Shown: in pieces, positions 8,997 to 18,446 of the stretch
Numbering within the stretch: position 1 is the first letter of the stretch
Layout of the letters: each line of letters starts with the position of its first letter
Assembly: GCA_019677205.1 (NCBI GenBank)
Contig: JAAMXY010001246.1
Location: 8,262 to 30,804 of the forward strand
Direction: 5' to 3'
Origin: Pinguiococcus pyrenoidosus
Lineage: Eukaryota > Sar > Pinguiophyceae > Pinguiochrysidales > Pinguiochrysidaceae
DNA: 22,543 nucleotides
Notes under the pieces: generated by a model
What the model saw: the letters and a program-made list of their open reading frames with translations, nothing else
What the model was told of the DNA's origin: nothing
Database searches by the model: none
Translations under genes and position numbers: made by a program

Positions 8997-9509
8997 TTTC
9001 TCCGGAGTTTCTCCCCAGGCCTCGCCCCAGACCACAGCTGCTCAAGGCCACGGCGCGAAGCGGCGGAAGGTGGGCCGGACCGACGGAAACTGCGGCGCAA
9101 CTTTGGCGTTAAGCGACCAAGAGAGAATGGACGGAGACGGCGGGAAGAAGCCAAAAAGCGCTGTGTAACAGCGATATAAGGCTGAGAATCCTTCGAAAAC
9201 GAGGCCCCGCTCCATGGATAGGACAGACTCCTACCGTCTCCGCCACGATTGGTTCTGGGAAGCAGGGTTTGCCGCATTGCAGAGCGAAATAAGAAGACGA
9301 ACACGGGATCCGAAACAATATCGGTATTTTGCAGGAGAAGGCGAAGAGCTGATGAAGGAAGAAACGAACACCCAAGACATTCTTAACTTGCACAAATATC
9401 AACTTTAAAATCCTTCAAAGAAACCGTCCGGACTTTTTCGGACTTTTCCCGCGAAATTCCATCTCGACATCTCGTCTTCAGCAGCTCAGTTGGGCCTCAC
9501 GACAGCAGG
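8997..9509. promoter_or_regulatory. Divergent promoter region SEC31/RSPH9
   Basis: These 513 bp separate the start codons of SEC31 (-) and RSPH9 (+). I see no gene; a 64-residue open frame at 9214-9408 (+) resembles nothing I know. About 60-85 bp before the RSPH9 start are the palindrome GTCCGGAC (9426-9433), a tandem of CGGACTTTTT-like units, and TTTTCCCGCGAAA (9444-9456), which matches the E2F/DP consensus. Regulation by E2F is only a suggestion. Confidence 0.55.
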
Positions 9510-10542
9510 ATGTGCTCCGTGGATCAGCTGCCGCCCTCAGGCTTCAACCTCACGCTGGAGGAGCGCTCCGCCCTGAAGGTACATTGGCTCCCGAGCACGG
9601 GGTCCAGAAAAGTTCTTGCTCGGCAAGGCTTCTTGGGCTCTCTTGTCACAACTGGCTGCGCCTCTGTTCGAGTGCTTGCATTGCGTTCCTCTTATTGCCA
9701 AGCTGGGTGGAGGGATGCAGGAAGACCTTCGGAAAAATCTGAGAAAGCCCTCTTCTTGAACTGATGCTGAGCAGGTGTCGATGCTGAAACGCCAGCGAGA
9801 GGAGAAACTTCCAGGACCTCTGCAGCTGTGGGGCAAGATCTTCGGAGAGGTGAACGACTACATCGTTGTGTTCTATCTCGTGGCCACCACGAGCTTCCCG
9901 CAGCGACAGTACTTCTACTGCACGACGACCAACCCCACGCTCAAGGCCATGCCTCCGCTGTCCCCCGAGTTCCTCGACAAGGCCAAGGCCACCGAGGGCC
10001 GCTTCTCCGGCGAGCCCGATCGCCCTCTTGGCGAGGAAGCAGCTGCTGACGAGGAGGAGGAGGCACCGGAGGAAGACGAGGAGGGAGGCGAGAAGCCCAA
10101 GAAGGAAGTGTTCGCCGAGCATCACCGACTCGCCTACGTCGTGAGTCGCATCGACCACGACGTCGCGGTCGTGCCCCGAGGCGCCTTCGTGCTTGACGCG
10201 TTGCATCGCGTCCTTCCCGCGCGGTCCTTTGATGGCCTCAGCTACGAGGCGGCCGGCATGAAGCGCAACTACTTCCACTTCCGGATGCCCGAGTCGCCCA
10301 AGGCGATCGCGACCATGGCCAAGGAGGGTTTGGTGCGGTCCACGGACTTCTTGGACCCCATCGCCGCCGACAAGCCCGACGAGATCTGGTCGCTGGTGTA
10401 CGACGAGTCCAAGACGATGGCGCTGCTGCAGTCGCACTACTGGCCGGGATATACGTTCTATCATGAGATGGACTCGGGGAACTACGGCGGCGCCTACATC
10501 GGTTACGGCATCGAGAACAAGGACGTCGCCTTCATGGTCTGA
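9510..10542 (+). CDS. RSPH9: Radial spoke head protein 9 (RSPH9)
   Basis: RSPH9 is a subunit of the radial spoke of motile 9+2 axonemes, so the organism should have a beating flagellum at some stage. Exon 1 (9510-9578, 23 residues) and exon 2 (9775-10542) join in phase 0 across a 196-nt intron (AAG|GTACAT to GAGCAG). The 278 residues match the usual length of about 276. Family landmarks are present: LWGKIFGEVNDYIVV near the start, GRFSGEP in the middle, LAYVVSRIDHDVAVVPRGAF, NYFHFRMP, and the C-terminal block WPGYTFYHEMDSGNYGGAYIGYGIENKD. The start MCSVDQLPPSGFNLTLEER fits the family's N-terminal helix. Residues about 110-134 hold a very acidic insert (EEAAADEEEEAPEEDEEGG), where other RSPH9 proteins also vary. 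It converges on the PAS gene. Confidence 0.95.
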
Positions 10543-10960
10543 CGACCGCAAAGGAATGAAAAGAGTGCTGCGGCAAAGGGTCGTGAAGACGCGTGAACAC
10601 GTGAACACGTGAACACGTGAACACGTGAACACGTGAACACGTGAACACGTGAACACGTTAGGCCGTGAGGACGTAAAGGTAGACTTGGCTTTTCAAGCTC
10701 TAAACTGTATCGAATCTGTGGCAGCCTTGGTTTCGTTCGGTGTCCCTGCAGCCAGCTCCATATGTACATTCTGACTATTCTGTCCGGCGTCCCGTCGGCC
10801 GCCGAGCGAGAAGTGCCGGCCACTCGGTAAAGAATCGCAGATTCCATCTCCTGAGGAACGCGTCTCTTCGGCCGAAGGCAACCTTTGGCGCCTTCACGGA
10901 TCGTGGCAGAACGGGCGAGGCAAGCACGGTCGTCCTTGGGGAGAGAAGTGCCGCGCTGAT
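10543..10960. other. Convergent 3' intergenic stretch RSPH9/PAS gene
   Basis: The 418 bp between the two stop codons contain the octamer array described separately (10580-10677). I see nothing else: no gene and no clear poly(A) signal on either strand. Confidence 0.6.
10580..10677. repeat. Tandem array of the octamer CACGTGAA
   Basis: Seven perfect head-to-tail copies of CACGTGAA fill 10598-10653. Degenerate copies lie on both sides: GTCGTGAA and CGCGTGAA before, then CACGTTAG, GCCGTGAG and GACGTAAA after, mostly in the same 8-bp register. Every perfect unit contains CACGTG, the palindromic G-box/E-box core bound by bHLH and bZIP proteins. The array begins within 40 bp of the RSPH9 stop codon. 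Confidence 0.95.
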
Positions 10961-12217
10961 CTAGGTGGCGGCCTTTCCTTCTAAGGCCGCACAGAGAAGG
11001 TGCATACCATGAAACACCTTTTGCGGCCCCGGCGCCTTGGTCTGCGACTGCTGCTTTTCCAACGTTGGTGCGACCCGCGCATCGGCAGCCACTTTGAGCT
11101 TCTTCGCGACGTGGCTGACCTCGATCGGCTCCTTGCTGGAGCCTCCCACGACGCTGGTGCCTTCTGCGGACTTCTTTTCATCCGGGCGCGGCTCTGAAGC
11201 ACCGGATCTCTCGTCCGCCGTGAGGCTTGGCCCAGGTTTCTCGCTCGCCGGAGGCGCCGACACCGTCCGCTCGGGTGGCCTCGCACGCTTTCCTGGGTCC
11301 CTCCGCTCACAAGCGCCGTCTGCGGCGCTTTTCCAACGGGCTGTGCGCCTCTCCAGCGAAGGCAAGAACGAGGCGCCGGTCGGAGAGCAGCGCAGCGCCA
11401 CGTCGGCGTCGTGTCCATCTGCAGCTCTGGCCAGCTTCTGCGAATCCCGGCCTTTCAAGTTGCGCATCATCCGACTCACCGAGTCGCCGTTCAGATCACT
11501 CAGAACCTGCAGCACATCATCCGTGGTCCGACTCTCTCCCTCTCCCGAGGCCTCGCGACCCCGCGCGGGCTCGGCCACGCTCACTCCACTCTTCCAGGCC
11601 GGCGGGGAGTAGTAGTGTGCCGGCAGAGGAGAGCAGTTGCTCTGCTCGCGAGAAACGCCGGCCCAGCCGGGCGCGTACGCTTGAGGCCACTGGCGTCGCA
11701 GGTACAGCCAGTACTCCGGCGGCAGCTGCGCGCCTTTCACGGACACCTTTAGACGGCCGCTGAGCGACAGCCACTCTCGCTGCCCTTTGCGCTCGAAGTA
11801 AGCATGGAAGTCGTGATAGTCGTGCCAGCGCTCCGGCCTGCGCAGCGTGTCGCACATGAGCACATGTAGGTAGCGACTGGACTCGGGAGACAGCCAGGAC
11901 CATAGGGGAGTGCCCAGCACTTGTCGCTGGTCCATGCCCAGCACCGCGGCGGTCCCCGCCGCAGAGGCGTAGCTGATGACGCAGCTGTTGTCGCACACCA
12001 GCAACAGCTCGTCACTGGGTGCTCGCGGCTCTCGTGGATCCGGCGCTTGGGCCGCGAAGCCCGGCGCACTCGGGTATCTGGCTGTCACCGGCGCACATCG
12101 CGCCACACTTTGCGCTCCAGCCGCGCCAGAGCCTTGGCTAGCATGGTGTCGAGGATACGACCCTGCTCGAGGCATCTGTGGCGCAACCGGCGCCGACACG
12201 GGCGTTGTTGGCCACAT
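10961..12217 (-). CDS. PAS-domain protein with long disordered tail (418 aa)
   Basis: The single exon encodes 418 residues. The first ATG after the in-frame upstream stop is at 12217. No start lies between, although an upstream spliced exon cannot be excluded. Residues about 69-176 look like one PAS domain: ELLLVCDNSCVISYASAAGTAAVLGM, then LGTPLWSWLSPES, then a basic strand-rich end with WLSLSGRLKV and PPEYWLYLRRQWP. The N-terminal 68 residues are Pro/Ala-rich. Everything after about 180 is low-complexity, rich in Ser, Ala, Arg and Glu, with basic clusters (GKRARPPE, AKKLKVAADA) that could be nuclear signals. There is no kinase, cyclase or DNA-binding domain I can name. PAS domains sense ligands or redox state or mediate pairing; which applies here is unknown. 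It lies divergent to DHCR24, 2.9 kb away. Confidence 0.75.
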   Translation of the reverse strand: MWPTTPVSAPVAPQMPRAGSYPRHHASQGSGAAGAQSVARCAPVTARYPSAPGFAAQAPDPREPRAPSDELLLVCDNSCVISYASAAGTAAVLGMDQRQVLGTPLWSWLSPESSRYLHVLMCDTLRRPERWHDYHDFHAYFERKGQREWLSLSGRLKVSVKGAQLPPEYWLYLRRQWPQAYAPGWAGVSREQSNCSPLPAHYYSPPAWKSGVSVAEPARGREASGEGESRTTDDVLQVLSDLNGDSVSRMMRNLKGRDSQKLARAADGHDADVALRCSPTGASFLPSLERRTARWKSAADGACERRDPGKRARPPERTVSAPPASEKPGPSLTADERSGASEPRPDEKKSAEGTSVVGGSSKEPIEVSHVAKKLKVAADARVAPTLEKQQSQTKAPGPQKVFHGMHLLCAALEGKAAT

Positions 12218-15078
12218 GACGCCAGCTCTTGCAAGGGGCTCGCCAGGCGTGGTGCGCACTCTGACGCCCCAGGAAATTCGCAGCTCTGGTGCCGCCGCTC
12301 CAGCAAGGTGCTTGGAGAGACTGCGCCGCTCTGGGACGGCTGCGAAGCGTGCTCACTCGAGGTTGCGCTCCAGCCGAAGCGCTCTTTGCCAGCTGGTCAG
12401 CGGTGGCCTCGCACTGCGGAGGGTCTCAGCGCCGGAGTCCCGCAGCTGACCGAAGCGCGAGACGCCGCGACAGCGCCGCGAAAAGCAGCCGAGCGGAGAG
12501 AGCTTGGAAGAGCGGCTTCAGCGCTCCGACGGGGCGCAGAAGTAGCCGGAGGCCCTTTGAGTCTGCGAGCTTCTCTTGGACGTCCGGGCCCCCTGGTTCT
12601 GCACGCTGCTCGGGCCTCGACGCCACACTGATCCCGGGACGCCTGCCGCGTTCGGGCCGGTGCTTTAGGTGCGGAGACAGCGTTCCGGCTTTCTACGGAT
12701 CGGGATCAGTGCGATTGGACGACACGCTCACACGTCGATACCGCTCTTGGACAGGGTCTTCCCGACGGCGGCAGAAGTAGACGACCCCGGGATCCGAGGT
12801 CTTGCAGGCAAGACAGCGAAAACCAATCGTTGTCCTTCGTCTCCAACAAGGGTCAACGTTCCCCCGAGCAGTGCGCGCCAATCAGAAGCTACCAACCACA
12901 ACGCGTAGAAGCATGCCGACATCCCACCATGGGTTCGAATACTTCCGGTGAGGGGTGAAAACCTCGTGTACAACCGTCATATTCAAATAAGAATTATGCT
13001 TTTACAACATGGAGTCGTGGAAGAGCCTAGTGTATCCCTCAACACAGATACGCCCCTTCTAAGCGAGCTTGGCGATATCACGTGGGCAGACACGAAGTGT
13101 GATCCCGTTCACATAGGCTGGTCAAGTAATCTGCCAGGAAGGTTGAGGCTCTGAGACCACAGCTTTCCCTGAAGTGGAAGTGACAAAGAAGCCTTCCCCT
13201 CGATACCAGACCTACGTGCAGAAAGGTTGTGCTGAAGAAGTGGGGCTCTCCGCTTGGAGGTCGAAACCTTGTTTGGGATCAAAGCGCGCAAGCTGCAGAT
13301 CTGGTGGGCCAGAGATTTAGGAAATATGGGAACTTGTCCAATCATATTCTTGAAAAATTTAGAAATATTTTGAAAGTTATCCAATCAAAACAAGATATTA
13401 CGTCATATCCATTCTATCAAGGGAGTCCTTACTTCCGCTATTTGGGTCTCATTGGGTGGAGTTCTCCTCCCTGATCAGCTATGTCATCAACTGCTTTGAG
13501 CCTAATTCCACCTTTATGCGGACACATCGGGAGCTGAAATGGCATGGTCGCAAACAAGGTTTCGACCTCCAAGCTCTCCGCGGTCCACCCGGATTCCGTG
13601 CCAATCGTGGAGAAGCAGCAACGAATGTCGACGGCGGTGCTCGTTAACAAGCATCTGCAGTCCACAAATGGAAAGCATCTCCCAAGGCAGCAACGTAAGA
13701 AGCGTTGCAAGGATTCGTCCGAACTCCTTTTCACAACGGAAGCGTCTAGCGATCTTGCAGGAATCGGTAAATCCCAACCGCCACAGTACAGCGTTGCCAT
13801 TCCCGACGGAAACCCTGAACCGACTTCTTCGCCAAGAGAGCCTACCCGGGATGTGGCGCCGAGATGAGGTGGTTGCTTTTGCGACGCACCGTACGCCACG
13901 TTCGATGCTTGACATCCAGACGGCAGAGCAGATTTGAATCCCAGCTGGTACAAATACCCCACCAGCAGGCAAATCCTGTCTTCTATCTTCGGGATGGTCG
14001 GAGCGGGCGGCTGCGTTGGCAAGGGAGCTCGACTCGAAGCTGCCGCATGGCACGTACCCACGTAGCTTCTGTGTCCCCATTGGTCAGTTCAGTGTTTCGA
14101 CAAAAGCAGATGCCTCATTCCCCATGTTCGGCGGGCCACATCCGAAGACCGAAAGACGAAGGAGTGACAGGTTGCTACATGACGTCCCAGCGGCAGTGCT
14201 TGCTGCCGAAGAAGGATCCAGATTCCGACAGACACTCACGCCTCGTCATCACGCGTCGTTGCTTGTCGTGTCTTTCGTACCGCACTAGCAGAAGATTCCC
14301 CGGCAAGCAGCGACCCTACGGCCGCGCGCCCACACACGCACCATCTTCAACATGCTCGGGCAATCCGGATCAGCTCGCAAGCAAGCAAGCAAAACGCACG
14401 ACAGGCAGCATTTACTCGCATGTTTCGACTCGCTCTACAGGCGATGGGTTCGAGCGAGTCGACGTAGCTAGCTAGAAGTCAAGAGGGAGTCGCTCTTTCA
14501 CGGCGATGTATTGGGTGCTGCTGGCTGCCTTGGCTAGCTACTTGCTTTGCCTGGCTGCCTCTCGACTCCAAACCGATCAAATGGCGGTCACTCATGAGTA
14601 GGCAGAGCGAGGGCTTTGCCTCATGTCATCATATGCTCCATCTAGCTGGCTGTGCGTGCATGATCCGTTTGTCCAAGTGGGCGCAGCCGTCGATCCCATG
14701 TCAATCGTTTCTGGTCGGAAAATCGGAGAATCATCCGAAGCTTCCTTCCTGTTCTCTCGCCTTACTGTAACCCCATATCGCTCTCTCGCAACATCAATTA
14801 ATCTATCCTAAAACAAAATAATTCCACCGCAAGCTACTGTAAAAGACCGTTTCCAGTCCATTTGGGGGTCTCTTCACCGCATTTGCGCCGCAGATTCTGC
14901 ACTTTGGAGAGACTTTTTCGGCGCGAAGTTGCGTCCGAAGCCATAAGGAGCAGCGAGCAAAAGTTGGGAGCGGCCACCACTGCGTTGCGGCTTTCCATTG
15001 CACGTAGCGCTGCATCTCATCTGCACGTGGCGGTCCGCCGCCGGGAGTTTTGCGCTAAATTTGAGCTGAGCGTTGGCC
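12218..15078. other. Long gene-poor stretch between the PAS gene and DHCR24
   Basis: I find no gene I can defend in these 2.86 kb. Open frames of about 200 residues at 13438-14061 and 13514-14080 (-) and 13864-14475 (+) overlap on both strands and show no family motif. The left part is GC-rich like the genes. The part at about 12950-13460 is AT-richer and carries one arm of a 24-bp inverted repeat. A (GCAA)n run lies at about 14376-14393. The last 250 bp must hold the DHCR24 promoter; GACTTTTTCGGCGCGAA lies at 14911-14927. GGGTTCGAAT at 12931 recalls a tRNA T-arm, but I could not fold a tRNA around it. Confidence 0.5.
13252..13574. repeat. Perfect 24-bp inverted repeat with 275-bp spacer
   Basis: The arms are 13252-13275 (beginning GCTTGGAGGTCGAAACC) and 13551-13574 (its exact reverse complement). 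Identity stops sharply at both arm ends, and the spacer is partly AT-rich. The arms could be the ends of a small non-autonomous element or two copies of a dispersed repeat in opposite orientation. I see no flanking target-site duplication that would settle it. Confidence 0.75.
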
Positions 15079-17053
15079 ATGGCTGCCGTTATGGACTTTC
15101 TGGAGCATCTGCCCACGGGCACCATCCTGGCGGGCCTGCCGGTGGGCCTCTTCACCCTGGTCTTGGTGCTGTCTCAGGTGAGAGTAGCGAATCTTCCGCA
15201 AGACATCTGGGACGTTCGCTGGAAAGCTGCGAACCGAGGCCCGCGAAGTCGGCGTCGGAGTGATGGATGTGAAGCTTTGTTGCAAGAGAAGGAGGGCCGA
15301 GGGGAAAAGAGGCAAGGAAAAGGGGGGGCAAAGCCAGAATCGAGACGCCACGTGGATGGAATCGCCGGGTATTGGGGGTCAAAAAGGGGACCGAAGGAGC
15401 ACCAGACTCACGTTTCCTCTTCATGACCTCCAGGACTCTGGGCCAGGCTTGAGCAAGGACTTTCCCTTGCAGTTCCGCCTCATGGCCCGCCTCCGCACGC
15501 CGATCCTGATGTTCATCGTGGTGCCTTTGAGCTTCCTGAGATGGGCGCTGACCACGGTCCGCGAGGAGATTCGGCGGCTTCACGCGGGACCGGCCTCCTA
15601 CGACGGCCACAAGGAGCGCAGCGAGGACATCGTGAGGCAGCTCAAGGCCTGGAACGCTGCCGGCCGGCCCAAGAAGCTGCGGACGGCCAGGCCCAACTGG
15701 GCGGCGATGAGCACGAAGCTGTCCAGCAACAAGGACGACGCCAACAAGATTAGCACGGTGGCGCTCAACCACATCCTCGAGCTGGACGAGGAGAACATGA
15801 CCATCACCTGCGAACCGATGGTCACCATGGGCATGATCACGGAGCTGCTGCTGCCGAAGAGCCTCGCGCTCGAGGTGCAGGTGGAGATGGAGTCCATCAC
15901 CATCGGCGGCATCACCATGGGCTTTGGCATGGAGACGAACTCGCACCGGACCGGCCTCTTCCAGGAGACGGTGGTGGCATACGAGATGGCCATGCCGGAC
16001 GCTTCGATCGTGAAGGTCACCGCCGAGTCGGACCCGGAGCTGTTCTACGCGCTGCCCTGGTCGCACGGCTCGCTGGGCTTCCTGCTGAGCGTCACGGTCA
16101 AGATCGTCAAGGTCAAGCAGTTCGTGCGGGTGACGTACATCCCGACCTACTCTCCGACGGAGCTGGCAACGAAGATGCAGCAGCTGGCGACGCAGGACGA
16201 AGCGCCGACCTTCCTGGAGGCCACCATCTACACGAAGGACACGGCCGTCATTCAGTGTGCCGAGTTCTGCGAACCGCCGCGGAGCTCGGAGGAGCGCGCG
16301 CGCGTCAACGGCATCAACTGGTGGTGGAAGCCGTTCTACTACAAGTGGGTCGAGACCTTCATCGAGAAGGGCGAGCAGTGGGAGATTATTCCCGTGAAGC
16401 ACTTCTACCACCGCTTCACGCGAAGCATCTTCTGGGAGATCGAGGACATGATCCCCTTCTCGAACCATCCGCTGTACCGCTTCTTCTGGGGCTGGATGGG
16501 CGCCCCGGAGGTCAGCCTGCTCAAGCTCTTCCAGGGTCCCGTGATCCGCAGGGCGTCCGTGTACGCCCACGTCGTGCAGGAGAGCATCATGCCGATCAAG
16601 GACCTGGCCGAAGGCATCGAGCGCTTCGACGGCTGGTTCGGAGTCTACCCGCTGCTGGTCTTCCCCATTCGCGTGTACGACCGGCAGAACCTGAGCGGGA
16701 TCCTCCGGCCGCGCAAGGACACGCTCCTGCCGGGCAAGGACTACGGCATGTGGGTCGACCTCGGGGCGTACGGAGCCCCGCGTGACATCAAGCAGGGCAA
16801 GAACTGGGACGCCAAGGCGATGATCCGCGACATGGAGCACTGGACGCGCGACAAGGGTGGCTGGCAGGCCACGTACACGGACGTCTTTGCCACTCGCAAG
16901 GAGTTCCGGCAGATGTTCGATCACGAGCTGTACGACAAGCAGCGGCGCCGCTTCGGATGCCTGGACGCCTTCCCGGAGATCTATGACAAGATCAAGCCGG
17001 AGGCGGGCATCGTAGACCTGTCGGAAGAGGAGCAGCGTGAAGCGTCGAGCTAG
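15079..17053 (+). CDS. DHCR24: Delta24-sterol reductase (DHCR24/DWF1/SSR type)
   Basis: This FAD enzyme of the ER membrane reduces or isomerises the sterol side-chain C24 double bond. Exon 1 (15079-15177) and exon 2 (15434-17053) join in phase 0 across a 256-nt intron (CAG|GTGAGA to CTCCAG) to give 572 residues; family members run about 510-570. Residues 13-31 (TILAGLPVGLFTLVLVLSQ) and about 56-72 are hydrophobic membrane segments. The FAD-binding (PCMH-type) domain spans about 118-265: NHILELDEENMTITCEPMVTMG, ESITIGGITMGFGMETNSHR, TGLFQETVVAYE, FYALPWSHGSLGFL, with the family's VKVKQFVRVTYIP after it. The C-terminal half keeps the W/Y-rich blocks of the family (FWGWMGAP, YPLLVFPIRVYD, GMWVDLGAYGAP). 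The start ATG lies in GGCCATGG, a good context. Whether it prefers C24-unsubstituted or C24-alkylated sterols cannot be read from sequence. Confidence 0.93.
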
Positions 17054-17807
17054 TGGAAAGGGAGCGGGTGGAAAGAACTGCGTGCTTGTCTGCGTCAATG
17101 GGTCCCAGCTGTCGAGCGAATGTGGTGTCCAGCCGATCGCAAGCCCCGTCTGTACACTCTTCGAGCAGAAAGGCCTAGGAAACTGAGTCCTTGGCAGGCA
17201 CGGCCGAGTTGTAGTAGCGGAAGGACTCAAGAGGTCGGTGGGTGCAGACAGGTCGGTAGGTGCAGGCAGCTCGCGGCAGAGCGAGCGGTCTGATGGATAG
17301 GATAGGGACGTCGGCAAGATGATGGTCTGTGGGGACGAAAACCGATCCGTGTAAGAACTGCATTGTATCATACGACTTGTCGTGCGCGCCTGCCCTCTTG
17401 GATCTACTTGCATGCTACAAAATTGCGCAGTCGTCAAGCTCAAGACCTTCCACTGCTATCCACCTGCGACTGTCATGCACCTGCGTTTCGCTTGTCCTGT
17501 CGCCTCTCGTCCTGAACTAATGGACAAGCTTCGTCTCCCCGCACACGTCCTCGCCCTCGCCCCCGCCCTCGCCCTCGCCCTCGCCCTAGCAACAAGACGA
17601 AGACGACGAAGGAGAAGGAGAAGGAGCAATCGCCAAGCCATGCACTTCATTCTTCCGCAACCGATTTGCGCTGTACTGCGCTTCGCCACCCACTGTCTGC
17701 GCGACTCGCCTCCAGCTTCAGAGCCATCTCGACAGGAGCAGCAGCAGCAGTAGCAGCAGCGGCAGCAGCAACCGCAGGCCACGTTCCGCGCATCCGGAGT
17801 CCCCGCG
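17054..17807. other. Convergent intergenic stretch rich in simple repeats, DHCR24/FAM210
   Basis: I see no gene in these 754 bp. The stretch holds an 18-bp tandem pair (17233-17250 and 17251-17268, 16 of 18 bases identical), a (CGCCCT)n tract at about 17552-17587, a GGAGAA run at about 17610-17625, and a (CAG)n tract at about 17736-17772. The strand composition switches from pyrimidine-rich to purine-rich within 40 bp near 17590. Simple repeats are concentrated here compared with the coding parts of the window. Confidence 0.65.
17552..17625. repeat. (CGCCCT)n tract followed by (GGAGAA)n tract
   Basis: About six units of CGCCCT or a close variant lie at 17552-17587, with C and T predominating on this strand. 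They are followed after about 20 bases by GGAGAAGGAGAAGGAG, purine-only on the same strand. The pair sits between two convergent genes and codes for nothing evident. Confidence 0.8.
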
Positions 17808-18446
17808 CTACCAATCCGCTCTAGTTTTGTCCCGCTCTTCCGGCTCCTGCTCCTCCGGCGGGGGCACTCGGCCCGCTAATCGCGCCAGGCGCGGCGTGAG
17901 GCCAATGGTCAGCAGCATCCTCGCCGGCTCGGTGAGCTTGGCCGTGAGCCAGGCCAAGGCGAGGTCGGTGGCGACCGGCCTGTCCCGCAGGACCTCTAGG
18001 TACGGCTCCACCATGGCCAGGCCCGGCACGTGCTCCTCCTGCTTCTGGATGAAGCGGATGATCTTCTCCACGGCCACTCTGGGATCGCCCACGATGAGCT
18101 CCGGCTCCACCACGTCGAAGTGGAACACGGCGAAGACGCTGCCCAACGTGACCACGTACAGGCTGGCGTACGTGCCGATGGCCACCCAGCCGTACCTGCG
18201 CCACAGCTCCACCAGGCCACTCCTGCCCCTGCTGGCCAGACGCCGGACTCTCTGCTGCTTCTCATCTCTACTACTGCTCCAGAAGCTGCGCATTCTCGAC
18301 GACAGCGATTCCCTAGGGGGCTCTAGCTGCTCCTTTCCCTCGCCTGCTGCCGCCGCCGGCAGGGTCTCCCGCCCACGGGGCAGCCCCCGCTCGCGCAGCA
18401 GCTTCATCAGGCGCCTCCTCCATGCGCGGGCGGCTTGGACGGCCAT
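17808..18446 (-). CDS. FAM210/DUF1279-family protein, probably mitochondrial inner membrane
   Basis: The single exon gives 212 residues. The DUF1279 core spans about 80-185. It starts with LWRRYGWVAIGTYASLYVVTLGSVFAVF, where the arginine-rich entry, the YG and the single membrane helix (87-108) are typical. An amphipathic part with a second helical stretch follows (DRPVATDLALAWLTAKLTEPARMLLTIGLTPRLARLAG). The N-terminal 80 residues are rich in Arg, Ser and Ala with few acids at the start (MAVQAARAWRRRLMKLLRER), as expected of a mitochondrial presequence. The tail is charged (PPPEEQEPEERDK). FAM210 proteins of animals are mitochondrial, and one affects mitochondrial translation. The divergent neighbour is a mitochondrial ribosomal protein, which fits. 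The exact role in algae is unknown. Confidence 0.8.
   Translation of the reverse strand: MAVQAARAWRRRLMKLLRERGLPRGRETLPAAAAGEGKEQLEPPRESLSSRMRSFWSSSRDEKQQRVRRLASRGRSGLVELWRRYGWVAIGTYASLYVVTLGSVFAVFHFDVVEPELIVGDPRVAVEKIIRFIQKQEEHVPGLAMVEPYLEVLRDRPVATDLALAWLTAKLTEPARMLLTIGLTPRLARLAGRVPPPEEQEPEERDKTRADW

Noticed and set aside
8997-9035. Upstream extension of SEC31 to a GTG at 9035
   Set aside because: The ATG at 8996 begins the family-typical N-terminus, and the extension adds non-conserved residues without an ATG.
9214-9408. 64-residue open frame between SEC31 and RSPH9
   Set aside because: It is short, has no motif and lies within a divergent promoter region; chance is the simplest explanation.
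10580-10677. Octamer array as a CRISPR array
   Set aside because: There are no spacers, the unit is 8 bp, and the genome is eukaryotic.
12925-12950. tRNA T-arm-like GGGTTCGAAT
   Set aside because: No acceptor stem, D-arm or anticodon arm could be placed around it. A similar GGGTTCGAGGC in the first SEC31 intron fails likewise.
13438-14080. Overlapping minus-strand frames of about 190-207 residues, considered as transposon relics
   Set aside because: I see no transposase, reverse transcriptase or integrase motif. The shared GGRNLV phrase in both orientations comes from the inverted repeat, not from a protein family.
15152-17443. 763-residue open frame on the minus strand across DHCR24
   Set aside because: It is antisense to a strongly conserved coding exon. 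Its protein is dominated by Arg, Leu, Val, His and Asp, as expected of a GC-rich shadow frame, and has no domain.
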